Shown: positions 1 through 5,010 of the stretch, in pieces
Layout: every line of letters starts with the position of its first letter
How positions within the stretch are numbered: the stretch's first letter is position 1
DNA from: Deltaproteobacteria bacterium
GTDB lineage: Bacteria > Desulfobacterota > Desulfobacteria > Desulfobacterales > UBA11574
Length of the DNA stretch: 5,309 bases
Assembly: GCA_019313025.1 (NCBI GenBank)
Contig: JAFDCA010000178.1
Coordinates: 1 to 5,309, forward strand
Direction of reading: 5' to 3'
Program-made: the position numbers and the translations under genes
Notes under the pieces: generated by a model
Databases searched by the model: none
What the model was told of the DNA's origin: nothing
Seen by the model: only the letters and a program-made list of their open reading frames with translations

Positions 1-86
1 AATTGACCGGAATTCACTTCACAACTTCATCGGTAGTGGACGTGGAGCAGTTTGACAAACTCGTGGGAGAGGTAAAGGATATTTAG
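1..86 (+). CDS. C-terminal end of an unrecognised protein (5' end outside window)
   Basis: Reading from base 3, 27 codons run open to a TAG at 84-86. The peptide ends in ...VEQFDKLVGEVKDI, a charged amphipathic helix typical of a genuine C-terminus. No family is recognisable from so short a piece. The gene enters from the left edge and no terminator hairpin follows the stop. The downstream neighbour is a decayed gene, so this could itself be the tail of a degraded gene; nothing visible decides between the two. Confidence 0.4.
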   Translation, partial: LTGIHFTTSSVVDVEQFDKLVGEVKDI

Positions 87-273
87 CCTAATTGTGAAAT
101 ATATCGCGATTCCATGTTTACTCCAACCTAGTTGATAGTCATCTATCCACACCTTCCAGATATACTCTTATGACATTGCAGAAGTGGTGAAAACGATTGA
201 TTTATAAAAGGCAAACACATACCGCGCAGGATCACTAAAAGAATCTACGGACTTGGGATTTCGCAAACGCTAG
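87..273. other. Non-coding or decayed stretch, nothing recognised
   Basis: About 190 bases lie between the first stop and the methyltransferase remnant. All frames are broken by stops at short intervals. One short plus-strand run (about 157-202) reads peptide-like, ending ...YDIAEVVKTIDL before a TAA, but it has no start codon or recognisable family. No convincing promoter pair, repeat or RNA structure is visible. It is best read as eroded intergenic sequence. Confidence 0.4.
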
Positions 274-468
274 ATCGACCTTCTTCACAGAGCAGCGACG
301 GGTGTAAAAAAGACCCGAACACTTCTAACTTTGATCGGAGTGATGATCTTTGGTGTGTTCACGGCTCTGTTCGTATCCGCCTCAATTATTATTGAGATGT
401 TACTAAACCTGCCCAGTCCTCTGCCGGATGATGCAGGGCTTTTGGTATCGATTCCTATCGAACGATAA
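274..468 (+). pseudogene. 5' fragment of an isoprenylcysteine carboxyl methyltransferase-like membrane protein
   Basis: A 64-codon stretch reads IDLLHRAATGVKKTRTLL, then a hydrophobic helix (codons 17-44), then a Leu/Pro-rich loop and the start of a second helix (LLVSIPI) before a TAA. This matches from memory the N-terminus of small ICMT/NnrU-like membrane methyltransferases: an RAATG-x-x-K/R-TR lead, TM1, a GLPPLLP-type loop and TM2. The expected initiator before Asp-Leu-Leu is ATC, directly preceded by an in-frame TAG, so the start appears lost. Full-length relatives are about 200 residues or more and carry the SAM-binding region at the C-terminus, which is absent here. Only 14 bases separate the stop from the end of the convergent L,D-transpeptidase gene, so the rest was probably deleted. 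Family assignment is from recognition, not a search. Confidence 0.55.
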
Positions 469-482
469 TTTGTGCGCTTTTT

Positions 483-1508
483 CTATGGCCTGATCTCAAC
501 AATCGTACCATTTGGAACAAACTTGTAGATTTCCTCCATTTCTTCGTTTGTAACGGCAATACACCCTTCCGTCCAGTCAGCCCCTGCATGAGAAACACCA
601 ACCCACGAGAAACCATTTTTGATCCCATGGATCATTATATCTCCGCCCGGAGAAACACCAAGTTCCTTTGCCCGCATTTTGTCTTTCTCGTTTGGATAGG
701 AAATATGAAGAGACAGGTGATAATCGCTGTGCCCGTTTCTTGAATCGATGATGTAGGTTCCCTCCGGGGTTTTGTTATCGCCCTGCCTTTCTTTTGGTCC
801 AACCGGGTTCCCCCCCAGGGATATTTTGTAAGCTTTGATCACCTCGCCCTTTGAGAGCAACGTCAATCGTCTCTCTTTTTTTTCTATCAGAACTTTATCT
901 GCCGGTTCCGTCCGGAGTGCAAAAATCTTTTGTTCGAGCGTTTCAATCCTTTCTTTCAGTGTAATGATTTGATTCTCTTTGCTTTTAGCCTTTTGCCGGG
1001 AGGTCTCAATTTGTGTTTGCTGCTTAGCAATTATTTTATCCTTGATGATGACATTATGGATTTGAAATATCATCATCTGGCTGTCCTGTCTGTATTCGCT
1101 ATCCGGGTAATCCCTTACGACTTTCTGAAAACATTCCAAGGATTTCTGATAATTTTTTTGTTCATTCCTGGGATGGGCATAAATAATACCCATCTCGAAA
1201 AGAAGTCTGTCCGCTACCGCGGGAGGTTTCTCAATAATTTGCTCATATTTGCTCAGAGAAGCCTCGTATTTCCCTTGGTTGAAAAAATCATTTGCCTCCT
1301 GGTAGAGTAATCTGGCCCGAAGTCCCTCATCAATGTAACTGCATCCGCAAATAAGAATCGGTGTTATCATGATACAAACAAAGAAAAGGCGAAGATACTC
1401 GCCTATTCCTCTCTGGCTTTTGCCCGTATCCGTCTTTGTTCTTGTTAATAATGTTCTTAATGATCGCAATACCAGTCCTCTTCCAGTTATATCCGCCATA
1501 CGTACCAT
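483..1508 (-). CDS. Lipoprotein L,D-transpeptidase (YkuD domain, YafK-like) with TPR and coiled coil
   Basis: Encodes a 341-residue envelope enzyme. A hydrophobic segment (41-54) ends in a lipobox-like ICGC with the acylated Cys at 56 and Ser at +2, consistent with outer-membrane sorting. Residues 64-140 look like TPR helices (xxYxxAxxxFxxGKYExA; YQKSLECFQKVVRDYPDS) and 155-198 form a Lys/Glu/Gln-rich coiled coil. The YkuD domain spans about 204-341. It carries GPKERQGDNKTPEGTY (237-252), the active-site IMIHG with His294, His307, and TEGC with the nucleophile Cys316. This GDxxTPEG...IMIHG...GCIAVTNEE pattern is the YafK/COG3034 branch. Related enzymes form 3-3 peptidoglycan crosslinks or act at the Lpp-peptidoglycan bond; E. 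coli YafK (DpaA) releases Lpp. The start is uncertain. The ATG at 1508 has no Shine-Dalgarno, while an in-frame TTG at 1469 has GGAAGAGG 7 bases upstream and would give 328 residues. The gene follows the lipoprotein gene and its terminator on the same strand. Confidence 0.9.
   Translation of the reverse strand: MVRMADITGRGLVLRSLRTLLTRTKTDTGKSQRGIGEYLRLFFVCIMITPILICGCSYIDEGLRARLLYQEANDFFNQGKYEASLSKYEQIIEKPPAVADRLLFEMGIIYAHPRNEQKNYQKSLECFQKVVRDYPDSEYRQDSQMMIFQIHNVIIKDKIIAKQQTQIETSRQKAKSKENQIITLKERIETLEQKIFALRTEPADKVLIEKKERRLTLLSKGEVIKAYKISLGGNPVGPKERQGDNKTPEGTYIIDSRNGHSDYHLSLHISYPNEKDKMRAKELGVSPGGDIMIHGIKNGFSWVGVSHAGADWTEGCIAVTNEEMEEIYKFVPNGTIVEIRP
1467..1484 (-). promoter_or_regulatory. Shine-Dalgarno plus TTG: alternative start of the YafK-like gene
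   Basis: On the minus strand GGAAGAGG (1484-1477) is followed after 7 bases by an in-frame TTG (1469-1467). The two upstream ATGs (1508 and 1499) have no purine-rich sequence at the right distance. Starting here shortens the unusually long, Arg/Thr-rich N-region before the signal helix by 13 residues. This is an inference from spacing only. Confidence 0.4.
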
Positions 1509-1526
1509 GCTAAACGATGGAAATGT

Positions 1527-1564
1527 AAGGAAGTGGCGGGTTTATAAAACCTTGCCACTTCCTT
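1527..1564 (-). terminator. Strong hairpin terminator after the alanine-zipper lipoprotein gene
   Basis: AAGGAAGTGGC (1527-1537) pairs perfectly over 11 bp with GCCACTTCCTT (1554-1564). Within the loop GGTTT and AAACC (1539-1543, 1547-1551) pair again around ATA, giving a long stepped stem. It begins 5 bases past the lipoprotein stop at 1570. On the minus strand the stem is followed by ACATTTCC rather than a clean U-run, so termination may be partial or the hairpin may protect the mRNA 3' end, as suits an abundant lipoprotein. The downstream gene's first ATG lies only 18 bases beyond it, so that gene depends on read-through or on a promoter not resolved here. Confidence 0.7.
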
Positions 1565-1569
1565 TCGAT

Positions 1570-1893
1570 TTACTTCTTCATTGATTTTTGAAAAGCAGCT
1601 TCAGCTTGTTTTGCTTTTTCATCTGCGATTCTCGCCTTTTCATCTGCGATTCTCTCTCTTTCCTCGGCCCTCTTTTCAGCTTCCTCGGCGCGGGCCATTG
1701 CTTCATTCGCCTTTAACATGGCCTCATCAGCTGCTGCCTTAGCAGCCTGCGCATCCTGAGCCGCCTGATCAGCTTTCGCGGCAATAACCTTTTCGCGGGC
1801 CTGCGCCTTCTCGAGGTCACCTTTTGTTGCGCAACCCCCTGCAGCAATAGCGAGAGCAAGCATCATTGAGATCAGCAAAAGACTTTTCTTCAT
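1570..1893 (-). CDS. Alanine-zipper outer-membrane lipoprotein, Lpp/OprI-like
   Basis: Encodes 107 residues. The signal peptide is MKKSLLLI...AIAAGG with a lipobox-like AGGC and lipidated Cys21; Ala at +2 favours outer-membrane sorting. The mature 87 residues are almost wholly helical: an Ala-rich zone (28-75, AxxA spacing) followed by Glu/Lys/Ala heptads (76-100), including a tandem RIADEKA repeat. The protein ends FQKSMKK. A C-terminal Lys is the residue by which Lpp and OprI are linked to peptidoglycan by L,D-transpeptidases, and two such enzymes flank the gene. Mature Lpp (58 residues) and OprI (about 64) are shorter, so this trimer-like rod would be longer. It has its own promoter candidate, a near-consensus AAAGGAGGTGA 7 bases before ATG, and a terminator, all consistent with high expression. 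Covalent attachment is inferred, not shown. A free periplasmic coiled-coil lipoprotein is the alternative. Confidence 0.88.
   Translation of the reverse strand: MKKSLLLISMMLALAIAAGGCATKGDLEKAQAREKVIAAKADQAAQDAQAAKAAADEAMLKANEAMARAEEAEKRAEERERIADEKARIADEKAKQAEAAFQKSMKK
1616..1654 (-). repeat. 21-bp-period tandem repeat inside the lipoprotein gene (RIADEKA x2)
   Basis: The 18-base string TTTTCATCTGCGATTCTC occurs at 1616-1633 and again at 1637-1654, a 21-base period equal to seven codons. It encodes two identical heptads, RIADEKA RIADEKA. Identity at the DNA level suggests a recent in-frame duplication that lengthens the helical rod by exactly one heptad. Confidence 0.85.
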
Positions 1894-1900
1894 AATGTAG

Positions 1901-1911
1901 TCACCTCCTTT
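1901..1911 (-). promoter_or_regulatory. Near-consensus Shine-Dalgarno of the lipoprotein gene
   Basis: The minus strand reads AAAGGAGGTGA, complementary to essentially the whole 16S rRNA anti-SD tail, followed by 7 bases and ATG at 1893. It fixes the start codon and implies very strong translation, as expected for a structural lipoprotein. Confidence 0.9.
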
Positions 1912-1917
1912 CTGTTC

Positions 1918-1947
1918 AGTTTACCTTACCGTGATAGAAACTGTAAA
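1918..1947 (-). promoter_or_regulatory. Sigma70-like promoter candidate for the lipoprotein gene
   Basis: On the minus strand TTTACA (1947-1942; 5 of 6 to TTGACA) is separated by 18 bases from TAAACT (1923-1918; 4 of 6 to TATAAT). Transcription would start near 1911, just ahead of the Shine-Dalgarno, giving a very short leader. It is a pattern match only, but position and orientation fit a monocistronic lipoprotein transcript. Confidence 0.45.
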
Positions 1948-1992
1948 ATTCCGCGTGATTCCACAAAAAAGTATCCAACTTGCTTATTGACC

Positions 1993-2007
1993 TGATTTAA
2001 AAAATCA
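1993..2007 (-). repeat. Small AT-rich hairpin downstream of the LysM transpeptidase gene
   Basis: TGATTT (1993-1998) and AAATCA (2002-2007) form a 6-bp stem with a 3-base loop, 38 bases past the stop at 2046. On the minus strand no U-run follows, so it is at best a weak terminator. Part of the 152-base gap between the transpeptidase and lipoprotein genes. Confidence 0.3.
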
Positions 2008-2045
2008 TGTGCCTCTTTTGAAGTTAACGTACAACTATCTCTCCT

Positions 2046-3359
2046 TTATGCTTCAACCAAAATAGCGTCTAATTCCAAATCAATTTTCAAGCGTTTTGCC
2101 GCGTCTTTGGCCTCGTTAAGGTTATTGAAAGGGCCAGCGATAACACGGTGGCGATCGCCCCTTGACAACACCCTTGCGGGAATTTGCGGACCCTGATGGT
2201 TAATAATTGCAGCAAGCCTCAAAGCTTCAACCTTGTCACGCAAAATAGCAGCCAGAACATACCAAGCGTCCGTTTCGAGTCTCGGTATTTCCGGTTTGCC
2301 ATACAACTTGTCCGGGTGCTTGAGTTTTATGGGCTCCGTAACATCCCTTGAACTTCCATGACTAATTTCGAATATGGGAACGGGGATCCCGCGGGCCTCG
2401 GCTAATATTTCTTTAACCTTTTTCCAGTCAAGCGTGTGTCCTGACTTCTTTTCAATTTTTCTCAATTTTGAATATGCATTTTTCAACTCGGTGGTGCCTG
2501 ATTCTTCAAAGGGCGTATGAGCTTCTATGTAAACAATTCCATCACGTTGGCCTACGAGATATGGCTGGTTAACAATGTTTACAGGTGTTTTCACCGGGAT
2601 ATTATCGTAAAGTCTCTTTATGTCTTCCGGATAGAGTCTTATGCAGCCATTGGTTGCCCTGAGGCCGATACTGGCCGGTTTATTAGTACCATGGACCAAA
2701 TAATTTGACCTGCTTAAATAGAGAGCGTGTTCTCCCAATGGGTTTAGAGGCCCCGGTGGTACTTTAGCCGGCAGAGGATCTCCTTTTTTCCTATGGTCTT
2801 CAGCAATCGAGGCGGGCACATACCAGGTCGGCCGGATCTTCTTGCGCCTTACATACATTTTTCCCATGGGAGTGGGCCGCTCTGTGGTACCGATGCCGAC
2901 TGGGTAGGTCGACACGGTCAATAGGTTCCCCTTTCCTTTGAAATAAAATAGCCTCATAGCGGCCAAATTGATCACGATACCTTTTTTAGGAGTGTCTGGC
3001 AGGATAAAGCTCAGAGGCAACAGGATACGCTCGCCGGCCTCAGGCACCCATATATCTATCCCCGGATTAGCTGCACCGACTGTATTGATTCCCAAGCTGA
3101 AGTGTCTCGCAATATCCGGCAGCGTATCCCCATTTCCAAGGCTGATGACCGCCAAGCGACCAATGACGTCATCTTCTTTTGCAACAGAAAAGTCATTTCG
3201 TTCGATCTTTTCCTCCAGGTGGCCTGGAAGCGGCAGTGATTTAACGAGGATTTCTCTCAAATCAGCACAACCATGGAAAGATAAGATGAACATCAATATA
3301 ATTATAGGATGAAGTCTATTGGAAAAGGGTGACGGGTCTTTAATTCGGCACATGGTCAT
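2046..3359 (-). CDS. L,D-transpeptidase with LysM, YkuD and C-terminal SPOR-like domains
   Basis: From the ATG at 3359 the protein has 437 residues. A signal segment with Arg/Lys before a hydrophobic core (HPIIILMFILSFHGC) gives a possible lipid Cys31 with Ala at +2; Phe at -3 makes the lipobox imperfect. A LysM-like module (70-121, GDTLPDIARHFSLG...NPGIDIWVPEAG) should bind glycan. YkuD (126-264) contains INLAAMRLFYF, YPVGIG, TPMG, YLVHGT with His223, and ATNGCIRLYPED with the nucleophile Cys239. This is the ErfK/YbiS/YcfS type, whose E. coli members attach Lpp to peptidoglycan. A helical linker follows, then a SPOR-like fold (about 364-437, WYVLAAI...RHRVIAGPFNNLNEAKDAAKRL) that would bind denuded glycan. 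The frame is open back to a TTG at 3482, but a TATAAT overlaps that codon and the signal peptide would lie 58 residues in, so 3359 (or ATG 3353) is preferred despite a weak SD. The next gene downstream is the probable lipoprotein substrate. Confidence 0.9.
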   Translation of the reverse strand: MTMCRIKDPSPFSNRLHPIIILMFILSFHGCADLREILVKSLPLPGHLEEKIERNDFSVAKEDDVIGRLAVISLGNGDTLPDIARHFSLGINTVGAANPGIDIWVPEAGERILLPLSFILPDTPKKGIVINLAAMRLFYFKGKGNLLTVSTYPVGIGTTERPTPMGKMYVRRKKIRPTWYVPASIAEDHRKKGDPLPAKVPPGPLNPLGEHALYLSRSNYLVHGTNKPASIGLRATNGCIRLYPEDIKRLYDNIPVKTPVNIVNQPYLVGQRDGIVYIEAHTPFEESGTTELKNAYSKLRKIEKKSGHTLDWKKVKEILAEARGIPVPIFEISHGSSRDVTEPIKLKHPDKLYGKPEIPRLETDAWYVLAAILRDKVEALRLAAIINHQGPQIPARVLSRGDRHRVIAGPFNNLNEAKDAAKRLKIDLELDAILVEA

Positions 3360-3481
3360 ATAAACTACTTTTTTTAATGAAATAAAACAAAGACCATCTT
3401 TCAGCAAGACTGGTTCGTATTGACGCACAAGGCTCATTCCCATCACAAATTCAATAACGCGCTTCTCATTAACACATACCA

Positions 3482-3511
3482 ATTATAGACGATATTTTCA
3501 AATTATTGAAA
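3482..3511 (-). promoter_or_regulatory. Promoter candidate for the LysM transpeptidase gene
   Basis: A perfect TATAAT lies on the minus strand at 3487-3482, with TTTCAA (3511-3506; 3 of 6 to TTGACA) 18 bases upstream. Transcription would begin near 3475 and leave a leader of about 115 bases before the ATG at 3359. It overlaps the farthest-upstream TTG of the frame, which argues against translation starting there. The -35 lies in the inverted-repeat cluster, so a repressor could act here. Confidence 0.45.
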
Positions 3512-3522
3512 ATTATTTTCAA
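3494..3522. repeat. ATTTTCAA inverted/direct repeat cluster at the divergent boundary
   Basis: ATTTTCAA (3494-3501), TTGAAAAT (3506-3513) and ATTTTCAA (3515-3522) form a perfect 8-bp palindrome with a 4-base spacer (ATTA), plus a third half-site one base further on. It sits between the divergently oriented transpeptidase and transposase remnant and overlaps the -35/spacer region of the transpeptidase promoter candidate. It could be an operator, a transposon-end hairpin, or chance in AT-rich DNA. Confidence 0.6.
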
Positions 3523-3847
3523 ACCAAGAGGTATTGCTCGGGCAACAAGGCCATTAAGAATTCAATATCCGGGTGCTTTTTACCATGTGATGCATTGCGG
3601 AAACGCCGGATCGGATCTATTCAAAACCGAAAGCGCCCGGGGAAAATTTTTAGAATATTTGATGCAGGCGGTGCAGCGCTGCGCGATCATGGTGCATACC
3701 TTTTGCCTGATGACCAATCACTATCACCTTTTGATCGAAGTCCAACCTCCGAACATGAGCCAGGGCACACAACTTATAATTCCAGTCTTTGAAAAATTGT
3801 GAAGATATGCCTATGCATCATCTAATCGGGAAGGTCGATTTTCTAAA
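3506..3847 (+). pseudogene. Truncated REP-associated (Y1/HUH, IS200-like) transposase
   Basis: Residues 11-88 from the TTG at 3506 match the start of REP-associated/IS200-like transposases: ARATRPLRIQYPGAFYHV, a CGN (usually RGN) turn, DLFK, KFLEYL, then FCLMTNHYHLLIE with the HUH histidines 72 and 74, and PPNMSQG. Family members run roughly 150-320 residues. Here a TGA falls at 3800-3802 after 98 codons, before the region expected to contain the catalytic Tyr. Past the stop the same frame reads RYAYASSNREGRF (3803-3841), resembling the family's Y-x-x-YFNR-x-x-GR segment, so this is probably a nonsense or frameshift relic. The start also looks damaged: ATT replaces the expected ATG before Ala-Arg, and the upstream TTG lies inside a palindrome with no SD. 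No target duplication could be identified. Confidence 0.75.
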
Positions 3848-4072
3848 AGTTGCCCACAATGTTGCTGCCCTTTGCGGTTGATCTGCAAATATTTAGCCAA
3901 CCGCTTCCGCTTTTGCACCTATTAGTATGTAGGTTTCTATCTCCATCCTGCCATAGCTGAATCCAACATCACACAGCAGAGACCGCTTCCCTTCCCGGTA
4001 TTGATTTAGAATTAATTGTTTTGCTGCCGCTTCGGCCTTATGCTAATAGCAGATTATCCTGAAGGTATAATC
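3848..4072 (+). other. Gene-poor stretch between transposase relic and chimeric gene
   Basis: From the transposase stop (3802) to the next large gene (4129) there are 326 bases. The first 45 or so are transposase tail. The rest holds no protein I can recognise; the transposase frame stays open to a TAG at 3923 without family features. A small GCCG-CTT-CGGC hairpin lies at 4026-4036 inside a promoter candidate. No tRNA, riboswitch or clear REP palindromes were seen. Confidence 0.4.
4016..4044 (+). promoter_or_regulatory. Promoter candidate for the HBM-DUF47 / PiT operon
   Basis: TTGTTT (4016-4021; 3 of 6) and TATGCT (4039-4044; 4 of 6) are separated by exactly 17 bases, with a small GCCG/CGGC hairpin in the spacer. 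Transcription would begin near 4051. It is the best-spaced pair ahead of the chimeric gene but modest in score. No PHO-box-like direct repeats are evident to support phosphate control. Confidence 0.3.
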
Positions 4073-4129
4073 ATGACGGGACGATCCTGGAAAATATCCG
4101 TTCCTTTTATTTTGAAAGTGAGAAAATAA
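4073..4129 (+). CDS. Possible 18-residue upstream ORF coupled to the chimeric gene
   Basis: ATG at 4073 is preceded by GAAGG (4061-4065) with a 7-base gap and encodes MTGRSWKISVPFILKVRK. Its TAA at 4127-4129 shares one base with the next gene's ATG at 4129 (TAATG). The frame stays open upstream to another ATG at 4040, allowing 29 residues. The SD, the small basic/hydrophobic peptide and the stop-start overlap suggest translational coupling, since the chimeric gene's own SD (GTGAG) is weak. No family is recognised. It could equally be the chance tail of a rearranged gene. Confidence 0.3.
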   Translation: MTGRSWKISVPFILKVRK

Positions 4130-5001
4130 TGAAAAAATGGTTTCAGCGTAAGAACATATTTATCAAGTTTTTGATCATTGGCTGGTCGTCTATCTTGCTG
4201 ATTGTTTTGCCATCCTTTTTGATAATGTCCTATTTTCTGAATAAAACGGAACGGGCCGCCCGGATCCACACAATGACGGACAGCATTATCATTCAAATGT
4301 TGAATGCGCGGATTGCTGAAAAAAATTTTATTCTTCGCGATTTGCAGAATGAAAAATTCTATAACGCAAGCATTTCAAACAACCTCCAGGCCCATCAACG
4401 CTTTACAGTTAATGTTCAGGAACAAATCGGACATCTGATTAAATGGCGGCCTGTCAACGAAAAAAATAGTGCCGATCGGCTTATACAGCTGGTGAAGGAA
4501 TACAGCAATATTTTTACCGAATTGGTAGCAACCTACCAAAAAATTGGATTCAGAGATTGGGGATTGTTGGGGCAATGGCGCCGGGCGATCCATGAGGCCG
4601 AAGCCCAAATAACTGGAATGAATCGAATGGATATGCAGGAATCGCTGCTTCAACTCCGAAGACTGGAAAAAGATTACCTTCTGAGGGGCGATGAAACGTA
4701 TCTGCAGGATATGCGCGACCGGATAACCGAATCGAGGGGTGACGTTTTGGAACTGTTGGAAAATATGGACGCCTTGCTGGACTGCTTTAAAGGAGCGATG
4801 TGGCGGTTTGAAATCGAGTATCCCACCATTCCCGCTGAAATGCACAATGACTTTAAAGAATTGGTTGCATGCGTGGTTGATGCGGTTGAGGCCATGGTAC
4901 GTTCAGCGAGGACATTTTTTAAAGATATCGCTGCAGTTGCAGATCAGGCCGAAGATGTGGCTGACAAACTAAGTATATATGTCATCAAACGTTCATTGTA
5001 A
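4129..5001 (+). CDS. Membrane-anchored HBM-like sensor fused to a shortened DUF47 (PhoU-like) domain
   Basis: Encodes 290 residues. A basic N-tip (MKKWFQRKN) precedes one membrane helix (11-36). Residues 40-200 look like the helical bimodular sensor of chemoreceptors and histidine kinases, with two copies of its hallmark: ARIAEKNFILRDLQNEKFY (60-78) and LRRLEKDYLLRGDETYL (176-192). From about 202 the sequence switches to DUF47/TIGR00153 style: RGDVLELLENMDALLDCFKGAMWRFEIE, IPAEMHNDF, VVDAVEAMVRSARTFFKDI and a terminal ADQAEDVADKLSIYVIKR. DUF47 proteins are usually about 210-230 residues. Here the N-terminal third is replaced, and a central stretch between AAV and ADQ (about 268-271) appears deleted. 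No second membrane helix, HAMP, kinase or MCP signalling domain follows. The positive-inside rule would place the sensor and DUF47 part in the periplasm, although DUF47 normally acts in the cytoplasm beside PiT carriers. The permease gene starts 9 bases downstream, the usual DUF47-pit arrangement. Confidence 0.8.
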   Translation: MKKWFQRKNIFIKFLIIGWSSILLIVLPSFLIMSYFLNKTERAARIHTMTDSIIIQMLNARIAEKNFILRDLQNEKFYNASISNNLQAHQRFTVNVQEQIGHLIKWRPVNEKNSADRLIQLVKEYSNIFTELVATYQKIGFRDWGLLGQWRRAIHEAEAQITGMNRMDMQESLLQLRRLEKDYLLRGDETYLQDMRDRITESRGDVLELLENMDALLDCFKGAMWRFEIEYPTIPAEMHNDFKELVACVVDAVEAMVRSARTFFKDIAAVADQAEDVADKLSIYVIKRSL

Positions 5002-5010
5002 GGGGCAATC

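Noticed and set aside
87..273. Promoter for the methyltransferase remnant (TATAAA near 203, TATACT near 162)
   Set aside because: No -35 at acceptable spacing for either box, and the gene behind it is broken.
451..468. TATCG/CGATA palindrome as terminator of the YafK-like gene
   Set aside because: The loop would be only 2 bases, the stem is 5 bp and AT-rich, and there is no U-run on the minus strand.
930..1310. 126-codon plus-strand open frame opposite the YafK-like gene
   Set aside because: It lies wholly antisense to a gene with clear domains; its composition is that of a complement frame, with no SD or family resemblance.
2968..3312. 114-codon plus-strand open frame opposite the LysM transpeptidase
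   Set aside because: Antisense to the LysM and signal region of a well-supported gene, with no recognisable motif.
3803..4128. REP-type palindromes associated with the transposase
   Set aside because: Only a 4-bp GCCG/CGGC hairpin is present; there is no GTAG/GTGG-tagged GC-rich palindrome and no repeated copy in the window.
4375..4845. 156-codon minus-strand open frame inside the chimeric gene
   Set aside because: His/Phe/Gln-rich complement of helical coding sequence; the plus-strand frame has sensor and DUF47 motifs and a coherent operon position.
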